Source: Nocardioidaceae bacterium
GTDB taxonomy: Bacteria; Actinomycetota; Actinomycetes; Propionibacteriales; Nocardioidaceae
Assembly (NCBI GenBank): GCA_025934895.1
Contig: JAICWH010000011.1
Location: forward strand, 1-41,080
Direction of reading: 5' to 3'
DNA length: 41,080 bases
The notes under the pieces are model-generated. The model ran no database searches. It was not told the origin of the DNA and worked only from the letters and a program-made list of their open reading frames with translations. Made by a program: the position numbers and the translations under genes. Every line of letters starts with the position of its first letter. Position 1 is the stretch's first letter. Below are positions 1-7,596 of the stretch, piece by piece.

Positions 1-550
1 CCTCGCGGTAGAACTCGCCGGTGAACGGGTTGAGCGAGCGCATGATGTCGCCGATGGTCCGGTAGCCGTGGGCGTCCGCGTGCGGCGCCTCGGTGCGGTT
101 GGCCAGTTCGAGGACGCCCGGGTTGGTCTCGCCGACCATCTTCTCGCAGTAGTCCACGCCGACCAGATTCTCCTGGAAGATGTTGTGGTCGAACATGTAC
201 TCGGCCGCCTCGCCGAGATTCACGATCCACTCCCCCAGATGCGGGGGCTTCACGCCGTACGCCATGTTCTGGGCGTAGCAGGAGCAGGTCGCGTGGTTGT
301 CACCGCAGATGCCGCAGATGCGGCTGGTGATGAAGTGCGCGTCGCGCGGGTCCTTGCCCTTCATGAAGATCGAGTAGCCGCGGAAGATCGAGCTGGTGCT
401 GTGGCACTCGGCCACTCTCCTGCTCCCGAAGTCGATCTTGGTGTAGATGCCCAGCGAGCCCACGATCCGGGTGATCGGATCCCAGGCCATCTCGGTGAGT
501 CCCTGTGCGTCCGTGGAGACGCTGCTGGGGCTGGGAATGGTCGACGTCAT
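1..550 (-). CDS. hhyL: [NiFe] hydrogenase large subunit, group 1h type (partial, N-terminal part)
   Basis: This is the catalytic subunit that carries the Ni-Fe active site for H2 oxidation. Only the first 183 residues are present; the gene continues past the left edge. The N-terminal active-site motif RICGICGDNH is visible, with the two cysteines and the histidine of the L1 signature, followed by ATCSCYAQ. The region before it (WDPITRIVGSLGIYTKIDF) fits actinobacterial group 1h (group 5) enzymes. The gene starts at ATG 550, 52 nt after the small-subunit stop, and is surely in the same transcript. The C-terminal DPCxxC motif and any C-terminal extension cleaved on maturation lie outside the window. 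Group assignment rests mainly on the partner subunit. Confidence 0.93.
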   Translation of the reverse strand, partial: MTSTIPSPSSVSTDAQGLTEMAWDPITRIVGSLGIYTKIDFGSRRVAECHSTSSIFRGYSIFMKGKDPRDAHFITSRICGICGDNHATCSCYAQNMAYGVKPPHLGEWIVNLGEAAEYMFDHNIFQENLVGVDYCEKMVGETNPGVLELANRTEAPHADAHGYRTIGDIMRSLNPFTGEFYRE

Positions 551-602
551 GCGTCGCCTCGCCTTCCGGTGTCAGGGGTGGGGGCTGCTCGGCGGACGCG
601 GG

Positions 603-1658
603 CTACCAGGTGCGGGTGGCACCCGTGGTGAGCCTCGGGCCTCGGTGGCGCCACTTGGGCTCCTTGTCGAGGGTGCGGGTGGTGACTGCGCGCAGGCGCT
701 TGATGGTCTTGCCGTAGACGCCGACGGCGTTGGTGGAGAGCTTGCCGCCGGGTGGCTCGTCCATGAACGGCATGAACTTGTCCGGGAAGCCGGGCATCGT
801 GCAGCCGATGCAGATGCCGCCCACGTTGGGGCAGCCGCCGATGCCGTTCATCCAGCCGCGCTTCGGGACGTTGCACTTCACGGCCGGCCCCCAGCAGCCG
901 AGCTTGACGATGCACTTGGGCGAGCCGTACTCCGTCGCGAAGTCGGCCTGCTCGTAGTAACCGGCGCGGTCGCAGCCCTCGTGCACGGTCTGGCCGAACA
1001 GCCAGGTCGGTCGCAGCGCGTCGTCCAGCGGGATCATCGGAGCCTGCCCGGTGGCCATGTAGAGCAGGTAGGTCAACGTCTCGGACAGGTTGTCCGGTTG
1101 GATGGGGCAGCCGGGGACGCAGACGATCGGGATGCCGGCCTTGGACCTCCACTCCCACCCGAGGTAGTCCGGGACCCCCATGGCGCCGGTCGGGTTGCCG
1201 GCCATCGCGTGGATCCCGCCGTACGTCGCGCAGGTGCCGACGGCGACCACGGCCGTGGCCTTCGGGGTCAGTCGGTCCAGCCACTCGCTGGTCGTCATCG
1301 GCTGCCCGGTCATCGGGTTGTTGCCGAACCCGCACCAGTAGCCCTCGTCGTGCAGCTTCTCGTTCGGGATGGAGCCCTCCACGACCAGGACGAACGGGTC
1401 GAGCTCACCCCGGTCGGCCTTGAAGAACCACTCCAGGAAGTCGTCCGCGCCACCGTTCGGGCCGCACTCGAAGTCGATGAGCGGCCAGTGCACGGCCACC
1501 TGCGGCAGTCCCGGCAGGGCGCCCAGCGCGATCTCCTCCACGCTCGGCTGGGTGGCGGCCGTCAGAGCGACGGAGTCCCCGTCACAGCTGAGTCCGGCAT
1601 TGATCCACAGCACGTGGATGAGGGTCTCTTCAGCCTTGATGGCCTCGACTGTGGGCAT
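603..1658 (-). CDS. hhyS: [NiFe] hydrogenase small subunit, group 1h type
   Basis: This is the electron-transfer subunit with three Fe-S clusters that takes electrons from HhyL. The protein has 351 residues from ATG 1658. At residues 25-28 the usual proximal-cluster CxxC is C-D-G-D. A Cys-to-Asp ligand change at this place is known from the oxygen-insensitive Ralstonia actinobacterial-type hydrogenase. Further cluster cysteines occur in GTCATYGG, CVPGCP, HEGCDRAGYY, KLGCWGP, KCNVP and GGCPNVGGICIGC. There is no Tat signal, as expected for this group. An in-frame ATG at 1697 would add 13 residues, but a hairpin covers its upstream region, whereas ATG 1658 has GGGAG at good distance. Such enzymes scavenge trace atmospheric H2 during carbon starvation; that role is inferred from the family. 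Confidence 0.94.
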   Translation of the reverse strand: MPTVEAIKAEETLIHVLWINAGLSCDGDSVALTAATQPSVEEIALGALPGLPQVAVHWPLIDFECGPNGGADDFLEWFFKADRGELDPFVLVVEGSIPNEKLHDEGYWCGFGNNPMTGQPMTTSEWLDRLTPKATAVVAVGTCATYGGIHAMAGNPTGAMGVPDYLGWEWRSKAGIPIVCVPGCPIQPDNLSETLTYLLYMATGQAPMIPLDDALRPTWLFGQTVHEGCDRAGYYEQADFATEYGSPKCIVKLGCWGPAVKCNVPKRGWMNGIGGCPNVGGICIGCTMPGFPDKFMPFMDEPPGGKLSTNAVGVYGKTIKRLRAVTTRTLDKEPKWRHRGPRLTTGATRTW

Positions 1659-1706
1659 CACCGCCACCGCTCCCGGGGCGAGGTCCAGGCCCCACATCAG
1701 GCGCTC

Positions 1707-1725
1707 GAGCCGACGAGGTCGGCTC
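1707..1725 (-). other. Perfect 8-bp hairpin in hhyS leader
   Basis: GAGCCGAC and GTCGGCTC are exact inverted repeats separated by 3 nt. They lie in the predicted 5' untranslated leader between the hhyS promoter and ATG 1658. The hairpin could stabilise the mRNA or be a protein-binding site; its function is unknown. Confidence 0.5.
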
Positions 1726-1743
1726 CTCGCGCAACGTTCGTCC

Positions 1744-1774
1744 TAGTTAGCACCCGCCGGACGAAGTGTGTCAA
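1744..1774 (-). promoter_or_regulatory. Predicted sigma-70-type promoter of hhySL
   Basis: On the minus strand a consensus -35 hexamer TTGACA (1774-1769) is followed by a TAACTA-like -10 (1749-1744). The spacer is 19 nt, or 17-18 nt if the -10 is read as GCTAAC or CTAACT. Transcription would begin near 1737, giving a leader of about 80 nt. Thus hhySL can be transcribed independently of hypAB. Confidence 0.55.
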
Positions 1775-1793
1775 GGGTCACACCGGCGAGCCG

Positions 1794-2564
1794 TCAGAGC
1801 GCGTCGAGCCACTGCTGCCAGACGTCGAGCGCAGCGCCGGTCTTCGCGCTGACCGGGACGATCCGGACGGCCGGGTTGAGCGTTGCGGCATCGGCGCTGA
1901 ACCGGTCGACGTCGAAGTCGACGTAGGGAAGCAGGTCGGTCTTGTTCACCACCACGAGGTCCGCCGCGGCGAACATGTGGGGGTACTTCAACGCTTTGTC
2001 GTCACCCTCGGTGACCGAGATGACGACCACCTTGCGGCTCTCGCCGAGGTCGAACAGTGCCGGGCAGACCAGGTTGCCGACGTTCTCCACGAACAGCAGG
2101 CTCCCGGGTTCCGGGTCCAGCGAGTCGAGCGCACGCGCGACCATGGTGGCATCGAGGTGACAGCCCGCGCCGGTGTTCACCTGCACGGCGCGGGCACCGG
2201 CCCGGCGGATCCGCTCGGCGTCGAACAGCGTCTCCTGGTCGCCCTCGATGACGGTCACCGGGCGCGTCGAGTCGGTGATCGTGCGCTCCAGCAGCGTGGT
2301 CTTGCCCGAGCCCGGGGAGCTCATCAGGTTGACCGCGACGATCTCAAGCCCGGCCAGCCGGTCCCGGTTCGCCGCGGCGAGCTCGTCGTTCTTGGCCAGC
2401 ACCGCGACCTCGAGCTCGAGGGTGTGGGTGCGGGTCCCGGGGTCGGCCGGGACGTGCTCGTGGGTGTGGCCCTCATGGGTGTGGTCGTCGTGGGGGTGGC
2501 CCTCGGGCTCGCCCAGCGTGGTCACCCGGGCCCCGTCGTGGCCGCAGCCGCAGCTGCTGCACAT
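1794..2564 (-). CDS. hypB: Hydrogenase nickel incorporation GTPase HypB
   Basis: HypB is a GTPase that delivers Ni to the hydrogenase large subunit together with HypA. It has 256 residues. The N-terminal high-affinity metal motif is visible (C2, C5, C7 in CSSCGCG), followed by a histidine-rich stretch (residues 23-37) able to store nickel or other metals. The P-loop is at residues 83-90 (SPGSGKTT). The G-domain metal site includes C135-H136 and C167, and the guanine-specificity NKTD is at 207-210. It starts 16 nt after the hypA stop, behind a GGAGGTGG ribosome site created by a 15-bp duplication. It lies directly upstream of hhySL. The other maturation genes (hypC-F, protease) are not in the window. 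Confidence 0.96.
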   Translation of the reverse strand: MCSSCGCGHDGARVTTLGEPEGHPHDDHTHEGHTHEHVPADPGTRTHTLELEVAVLAKNDELAAANRDRLAGLEIVAVNLMSSPGSGKTTLLERTITDSTRPVTVIEGDQETLFDAERIRRAGARAVQVNTGAGCHLDATMVARALDSLDPEPGSLLFVENVGNLVCPALFDLGESRKVVVISVTEGDDKALKYPHMFAAADLVVVNKTDLLPYVDFDVDRFSADAATLNPAVRIVPVSAKTGAALDVWQQWLDAL

Positions 2565-2565
2565 C

Positions 2566-2595
2566 TCAGGCCACCTCCACTCAGGCCACCTCCAC
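2566..2595 (-). repeat. 15-bp tandem duplication at the hypA/hypB junction
   Basis: The 15 bp TCAGGCCACCTCCAC (plus strand) occur twice without gap, at 2566-2580 and 2581-2595. On the coding strand one copy ends hypA (codons for V-E-V-A and TGA). The other repeats it downstream and supplies the GGAGGTGG used as the hypB ribosome binding site. Confidence 0.85.
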
Positions 2596-2910
2596 CGAGG
2601 TGACCGAGAGCTCGCGCCCGGAGAGCAGCTGCACGTCGGCGCTGCCGCACCCGCAGAGCAGGATCGGGTCGTCGAGGACGAAGTCGGCGGCGCACGACCG
2701 GCAGTGCGCGCGGGCGTGCTCCTCGACGATCTCCAGGGACGCGCCGGCGAGAGCCGTGCCGGCGGTGGCCAGCTCGAAGCAGAAGGTGAGCGCGTCCGGG
2801 ACCACGCCGGCCAGCCGCCCCACGCGGAGCCGCACGACCGCTACGTGCCGGTCCGCGGTGCGCTCCAGCACCGAGGCCACCACGCTCTCCGCGATCGCCA
2901 GCTCGTGCAC
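2581..2910 (-). CDS. hypA: Hydrogenase maturation nickel metallochaperone HypA
   Basis: HypA is a small Ni/Zn chaperone acting with HypB in nickel insertion. It has 109 residues, about the normal family length. It starts with the invariant MHELAI, where His2 is the nickel ligand. The zinc-binding cysteines are at C70/C73 and C86/C88 (a CxC rather than CxxC second pair). It starts 12 nt downstream of the gabD stop codon, which suggests co-transcription with that gene, and is followed by hypB. Confidence 0.95.
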   Translation of the reverse strand: MHELAIAESVVASVLERTADRHVAVVRLRVGRLAGVVPDALTFCFELATAGTALAGASLEIVEEHARAHCRSCAADFVLDDPILLCGCGSADVQLLSGRELSVTSVEVA

Positions 2911-2922
2911 CGCGCGGTCCGG

Positions 2923-4335
2923 CTACTCGACGCGCTTGTCGGCGGCGTCGGCCTTGGTGGGCTTCCCGACCCAGACCGTCTTGATGTTGGTGAACTCGCG
3001 CAGGCCGTGGGTCGCGAGCTCCCGGCCGTGGCCGGAGGCCTTGACGCCGCCGAAGGGCAGGGCGGGGAACGAGGCCACCATTCCGTTGATGAAGGTCTGG
3101 CCGGCCTGCAGGTCGCGGATGAAGATCTCCTGCTCGCCCGGGTCGTTGGTCCAGGCGTTCGAGCCGAGGCCGAAACGAGTGGCGTTCGCGATGCGTACGG
3201 CGTCCTCGATGTCGTTCGCGCGGTGCACCTGGGCGACCGGTCCGAAGACCTCCTCGAGGAACATGTCCATGTCCTCGGTCACATCGGCCAGCAGGGTCGG
3301 CAGGAACCACCAGCCGTCCCGGTCGGGACGCTCGCCGCCGACGAGCACCTTCGCGCCCTTGTCGACCGCGTCCTTGACCAGCTCCTCGACGTCCGTGCGG
3401 CCCTGCTCGGTGGCCAGCGGGCCGACGTCGGTGCCCTCCTCCATGGGGTCGCCGACCGTGAGCGCCGACATCTCCTGGGCGAACAGGTCCAGGAACTCGT
3501 CGTACACGTCGGTGTGTACGATGAACCGCTTGGCCGCGATGCAGGACTGGCCGTTGTTCTGGCAGCGGGACGTGGTGGCGATCTTGGCGGCCTGCGCGAG
3601 GTCGGCTGAGGGCATCACCACGAAGGCATCGGAGCCGCCGAGCTCGAGGACGACCTTCTTCAGCGACTCACCGGCCGTCCGGCCCACCGCCACGCCAGCG
3701 GCCTCGCTGCCGGTCAGGGTGGCGGCCGCCACCCGGTCGTCGCACAGGACCGCGTCCACCTTGCTGCTGCCGATCAGCAGTGTGGTGAAGACGTCGTCGG
3801 GGAATCCCGCATCGCGGAACAGCTCCTCCATGAAAAGCGCCGTTTGGGGCACGTTGCTGGCGTGCTTCAGCAAACCGACGTTGCCGACCGCGAGTGCGGG
3901 GGCCGCGAACCTCATCGCCTGCCACAGCGGGAAGTTCCACGGCATGATCGCCAGGACCACGCCGATCGGCAGGTAGTGGGCGTAGGCCTGGGACGCGTTC
4001 ACCGTGTCCGCATCCACCGGCTCGTCGGACAAGAAGTCAGCGGCGTTGTCGGCGTAGTAGCGAAGGACCGCGGAGCACTTCTGGACCTCCGCCGCGGCCG
4101 CCTTCTTCGTCTTGCCCATCTCCAGCGTCATCAGCTCCGCGACCTCTTCGGTGCGTTTGTCGCAGATGTCCGCGGCCGCCCGGAGCCATCCCGCACGCTC
4201 CTCGTGGGTGGTGAGCCGGTAGGACTCGAAGGCGGCAGCCGCACGGGCGAGCTTCTCCTCGAGCTGGTCGTCGGTGAGCTCGTCGAAGGTCTTGACGACT
4301 GTGCCCGTGCGCGGGTCGGTTGTGGAGATGGCCAT
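2923..4335 (-). CDS. gabD1: NAD(P)-dependent succinate-semialdehyde dehydrogenase
   Basis: The enzyme oxidises succinate semialdehyde to succinate in the GABA shunt or related semialdehyde disposal. It has 470 residues and closely resembles mycobacterial GabD1. Visible elements are MPWNFPLWQAMRF near residue 131, the general base E231 in VLELGGSD, and the catalytic Cys265 in NNGQSCIAAKRF. EEVFGPVA and LPFGGVKASGHGRE lie near the C-terminus. ATG 4335 is preceded by GGAAGGG. A much longer open frame runs on upstream, but it is antisense to glgX and not coding. The gene is divergent from glgX and lies just ahead of hypA, an unusual neighbour for hydrogenase maturation genes. Confidence 0.93.
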   Translation of the reverse strand: MAISTTDPRTGTVVKTFDELTDDQLEEKLARAAAAFESYRLTTHEERAGWLRAAADICDKRTEEVAELMTLEMGKTKKAAAAEVQKCSAVLRYYADNAADFLSDEPVDADTVNASQAYAHYLPIGVVLAIMPWNFPLWQAMRFAAPALAVGNVGLLKHASNVPQTALFMEELFRDAGFPDDVFTTLLIGSSKVDAVLCDDRVAAATLTGSEAAGVAVGRTAGESLKKVVLELGGSDAFVVMPSADLAQAAKIATTSRCQNNGQSCIAAKRFIVHTDVYDEFLDLFAQEMSALTVGDPMEEGTDVGPLATEQGRTDVEELVKDAVDKGAKVLVGGERPDRDGWWFLPTLLADVTEDMDMFLEEVFGPVAQVHRANDIEDAVRIANATRFGLGSNAWTNDPGEQEIFIRDLQAGQTFINGMVASFPALPFGGVKASGHGRELATHGLREFTNIKTVWVGKPTKADAADKRVE

Positions 4336-4410
4336 ACCCTTACCCTTCCACGCATGGACGCGCCGACCAAGCCGTCGGTCCCGCCCGCAGAGAAAGAGAG
4401 CTGAGAAGCT

Positions 4411-6531
4411 GTGCAGATCTGGCCAGGACGCCCGTACCCTCTGGGGGCGACGTATGACGGGGCCGGAGTCAACTTCGCGCTCTTCTCCGAGGTGGCCGAC
4501 AAGGTCGAGCTCTGCCTGATCGGCGACCGGGGCAAGGAGAGCCGGGTCGAGATGGTGGAGACTGACGCGTTCGTGCACCATGTCTACCTGCCGGGCGTGC
4601 AGCCCGGCCAGCGCTACGGCTACCGCGTGCACGGTCCCTACGACCCGGCGCACGGCCACCGGTGCAACCCGGCGAAGCTGCTGCTGGACCCCTACGCGAA
4701 GGCGGTCGAAGGCCAGATCGACGGGGACGAGTCGCTGTTCTCCTACCGGTTCAAGGGCAAGCAGGCGTTCAACGACGCGAACAGCCTCGGCCACACGATG
4801 CTCTCGGTGGTGATCAACCCGTTCTTCGACTGGGGAAGCGACCGCTACCCCGAGCACGAGTACCACGACACCATCATCTACGAGGCGCACGTCAAGGGCC
4901 TGACGAAGACCCATCCGGACGTGCCCGCCGAGATCCGCGGGACCTACGCCGGGGTGGCGCACCCGGTGATGCTCAACCATCTCAAGAGCCTCGGCGTCAC
5001 CGCGATCGAGCTGATGCCGGTGCACCAGTTCGTGCAGGACAGCACCCTGGTCGAGAAGGGGCTGGCCAACTACTGGGGCTACAACACGATCGGCTTCTTC
5101 GCGCCGCACAACTCCTACTCGGCCACCGGTCAGCGCGGGCAGCAGGTGCAGGAGTTCAAGGCGATGGTGAAGGCGCTGCACGAGGCCGACATCGAGGTGA
5201 TCCTCGACGTGGTCTACAACCACACGGCCGAGGGGAACCACCTCGGTCCCACGATCTGCTTCCGCGGCATCGACAACGCTGCCTACTACCGACTGGTGGA
5301 CGACGACAAGCAGCACTACTACGACACCACCGGCACAGGGAACACCCTGCTGATGCGGCACCCGCACGTGCTGCAGCTGATCATGGACTCGCTGCGCTAC
5401 TGGGTGACCGAGATGCACGTGGACGGCTTTCGGTTCGACCTCGCCTCCTCGCTCGCCCGCCAGTTCCACGAGGTCGACCGGCTCTCTGCCTTCTTCGACC
5501 TGGTCCAGCAGGACCCGGTCGTCAGCCAGGTCAAGCTCATCGCCGAGCCCTGGGACGTCGGGGACGGCGGCTACCAGGTGGGCAACTTCCCGCCGCTGTG
5601 GACCGAGTGGAACGGGAAGTACCGCGACACGGTCCGCGACTACTGGCGTGGGGAGCCCGGCACGCTCGGGGACTTCGCGTCGCGGCTCAGCGGGTCCTCG
5701 GACCTCTACGAGCACTCGGGTCGCAAGCCGATCGCGTCGGTGAACTTCGTCACCGCGCACGACGGGTTCACCATCCGCGACCTGGTGTCCTACAACGACA
5801 AGCACAACGAGGCCAACGGGGAGGGCAACAACGACGGCGAGAGTCACAACCGGTCCTGGAACTGCGGAGTCGAGGGTCCGACCGACGACCCGGCGGTGCA
5901 GGCGCTACGGGCCCGTCAGCAGCGCAACTTCCTGGTGACGCTGCTGCTGTCCCAGGGCGTCCCGATGATGCTGCACGGCGACGAGCTCGGCCGCACCCAA
6001 CAGGGCAACAACAACGTCTACTGTCAGGACAACCGGCTGAGCTGGATGGACTGGAAGCTCGAGCCCTGGCAGCAGGAGCTCCTCGAGTTCACCAGACGGG
6101 TCGTCGCGCTGCGCAACGACCACCCCGTCTTCCGCCGCCGGCGCTTCTTCGCGGGCGAGGTGACGCTCGCGGGTGGCGACGCCCCGGACATCGTGTGGTT
6201 CAATCCCGACGGCAAGCACAAGGACGACTGGGGCAACGCCGAGGACAAGTCGATGATGGTGTTCCTCAACGGGGACGGCATCCCCGAGCCCGGGCGTCGG
6301 GGCGAACCGGTCTTCGACGACTCGTTCCTCATCGCCTACAACGCCGGTGACAGCACCCTCGCGTTCACCATCCCCGGCGACGTCTACGGCGAGGGATGGC
6401 TGGTGGCGCTGGACACCAACGACGACGCGGCGGGCAGTGTCACCATCTTCGACGATGCCGTCTCGTTGCTCCCCGGTCTGGAGTTCGAGGTCGCTGACCG
6501 GTCGGTGGTGGTCCTGCGTCGTCCCCGGTGA
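4411..6531 (+). CDS. glgX: Glycogen debranching enzyme GlgX
   Basis: GlgX is a GH13 isoamylase-type enzyme that hydrolyses alpha-1,6 branches of glycogen after phosphorylase trimming. It has 706 residues, normal for GlgX. An N-terminal CBM48-like domain (about 1-130) precedes the catalytic barrel. Conserved regions are DVVYNHTAEG (266-275), GFRFDLA with nucleophile D343, LIAEPWD with acid/base E379, and TAHDGF with D451. The GTG start at 4411 follows an AGAAAGAGAG-type ribosome site. The gene is divergent from gabD1 across 75 nt, in which I see no clear promoter pair. It may alternatively be TreX-like, but length and motifs favour GlgX. Confidence 0.95.
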   Translation: MQIWPGRPYPLGATYDGAGVNFALFSEVADKVELCLIGDRGKESRVEMVETDAFVHHVYLPGVQPGQRYGYRVHGPYDPAHGHRCNPAKLLLDPYAKAVEGQIDGDESLFSYRFKGKQAFNDANSLGHTMLSVVINPFFDWGSDRYPEHEYHDTIIYEAHVKGLTKTHPDVPAEIRGTYAGVAHPVMLNHLKSLGVTAIELMPVHQFVQDSTLVEKGLANYWGYNTIGFFAPHNSYSATGQRGQQVQEFKAMVKALHEADIEVILDVVYNHTAEGNHLGPTICFRGIDNAAYYRLVDDDKQHYYDTTGTGNTLLMRHPHVLQLIMDSLRYWVTEMHVDGFRFDLASSLARQFHEVDRLSAFFDLVQQDPVVSQVKLIAEPWDVGDGGYQVGNFPPLWTEWNGKYRDTVRDYWRGEPGTLGDFASRLSGSSDLYEHSGRKPIASVNFVTAHDGFTIRDLVSYNDKHNEANGEGNNDGESHNRSWNCGVEGPTDDPAVQALRARQQRNFLVTLLLSQGVPMMLHGDELGRTQQGNNNVYCQDNRLSWMDWKLEPWQQELLEFTRRVVALRNDHPVFRRRRFFAGEVTLAGGDAPDIVWFNPDGKHKDDWGNAEDKSMMVFLNGDGIPEPGRRGEPVFDDSFLIAYNAGDSTLAFTIPGDVYGEGWLVALDTNDDAAGSVTIFDDAVSLLPGLEFEVADRSVVVLRRPR

Positions 6532-6617
6532 GGCGTCGACTCCCCCGGCCGACCGCCCAGGGTGCTCGTCCACCGGGCCCGCAGGCCGCGACGCCCGGGC
6601 GGCTCGCAGGGGCTGCG

Positions 6618-6623
6618 TAGGCT
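6618..6623 (+). promoter_or_regulatory. -10-like hexamer TAGGCT, leaderless start of SDR gene
   Basis: TAGGCT ends 6 nt before ATG 6630, so a transcript would begin at or near the A of the start codon. No well-placed Shine-Dalgarno sequence is seen. Confidence 0.45.
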
Positions 6624-6629
6624 CGACGC

Positions 6630-7565
6630 ATGTCCGCACGACGCTGGAGCCCCGCCGACCTGCCGTCCCTCGCCGGCACCACCGCGGTGGTCACGGGAGC
6701 CAACTCGGGGATCGGGTGGTACACCGCCCTGGAGCTCGCCCGGCACGGCGCCCAGGTGACGCTGGCCGTCCGGAGCGTGGAGAAGGGCGAGGCTGCGGCG
6801 ACCAGGATCCGGGGTGCTGCGGACTCGGCCGACGTACGCGTCGCCCGGCTGGACCTCGCGTCCCTGGCGTCGATCCACGCGTTCGCCGCGGCGTGGGAGG
6901 GGCCGCTGGGGCTGCTCGTGAACAACGCCGGGCTGATGACCCCGCCGCGCTACCGGCAGACCAGCGACGGCTTCGAGCTGCAGTTCGGCACCAACCATCT
7001 CGGGCACTTCGCGCTGACGGGCCTCCTGCTGCCGTCGCTGCTGGAGGCGTCCGCGGCCCGGGTGGTGACCGTCTCCTCGCTGGCCCACCGGCGGGGCTCG
7101 GCCGCCGTGCTCGACGGCAACCCGGCCGAGGGCTACGCCGCCTCGGCGGCCTACGGCAACTCGAAGCTGGCGAACCTGCTGTTCGCAGCCGAGCTGCAGC
7201 GTCGCTCGTCGCTGGCCGGTGTGGACCTCACCTCGACCGCGGCCCATCCCGGTGTGTCGGCGACCCACCTGGTCGCGAGCGAGCAGGGCCTGGGGTCGAT
7301 CCGGGTGGTCAGGCTCCTCGCGCCCCTGGTGACGCGCGTCGTCTTCCAGTCCGCGAGTGCCGGTGCCGAGCCGACGCTCTATGCCGCGACGACCGCCGCC
7401 CCGGGTTCCTACACGGGCCCGCAGGGGATCCGCGAGAGCCGTGGCCGGGTGGGGCTCGCGCGCCGCAGCCCGCTCGCGGAGGACGAGAGCCTCGCCGCCA
7501 AGCTGTGGAGCCTCAGCGAGGACCTCACCGGTGTGCACTACTCCTGGCTCAGAGCGTCCACCTGA
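6630..7565 (+). CDS. Short-chain dehydrogenase/reductase (protochlorophyllide-reductase-like subgroup)
   Basis: This is an NAD(P)-dependent oxidoreductase of unknown substrate, 311 residues long. The Rossmann glycine motif TGANSGIG is at 22-29, NNAG at 98-101, a catalytic Ser near 150, and YxxxK at Y175/K179 (YGNSK). The extended C-terminal part and the FGTNHLGHFALTG stretch are typical of the WW-domain-oxidoreductase/retinol-dehydrogenase-like group, often annotated as protochlorophyllide reductase-like. The true substrate cannot be read from sequence. The gene appears to have its own leaderless promoter. The next gene begins 31 nt downstream, again behind its own -10-like element. Confidence 0.88.
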   Translation: MSARRWSPADLPSLAGTTAVVTGANSGIGWYTALELARHGAQVTLAVRSVEKGEAAATRIRGAADSADVRVARLDLASLASIHAFAAAWEGPLGLLVNNAGLMTPPRYRQTSDGFELQFGTNHLGHFALTGLLLPSLLEASAARVVTVSSLAHRRGSAAVLDGNPAEGYAASAAYGNSKLANLLFAAELQRRSSLAGVDLTSTAAHPGVSATHLVASEQGLGSIRVVRLLAPLVTRVVFQSASAGAEPTLYAATTAAPGSYTGPQGIRESRGRVGLARRSPLAEDESLAAKLWSLSEDLTGVHYSWLRAST

Positions 7566-7584
7566 CGGGTTTCACGGCGCTCCC

Positions 7585-7590
7585 TACGCT
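7585..7590 (+). promoter_or_regulatory. -10-like hexamer TACGCT, leaderless start of ATPase gene
   Basis: TACGCT is followed by 6 nt and then ATG 7597. Spacing predicts a leaderless transcript. Confidence 0.42.
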
Positions 7591-7596
7591 GAAGCC

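Noticed and set aside
447-2603. Long plus-strand open frame (718 codons) over the hydrogenase region
   Set aside because: It is antisense to hhyS, hypB and hypA, which have clear family motifs. The translation is Arg/Gly/Pro-rich without any domain, typical of high-GC shadow frames.
2923-5847. 974-codon minus-strand frame suggesting a long fusion upstream of the aldehyde dehydrogenase
   Set aside because: The extra 500 codons are antisense to glgX. Aldehyde dehydrogenase homology begins at ATG 4335, which has a good ribosome site.
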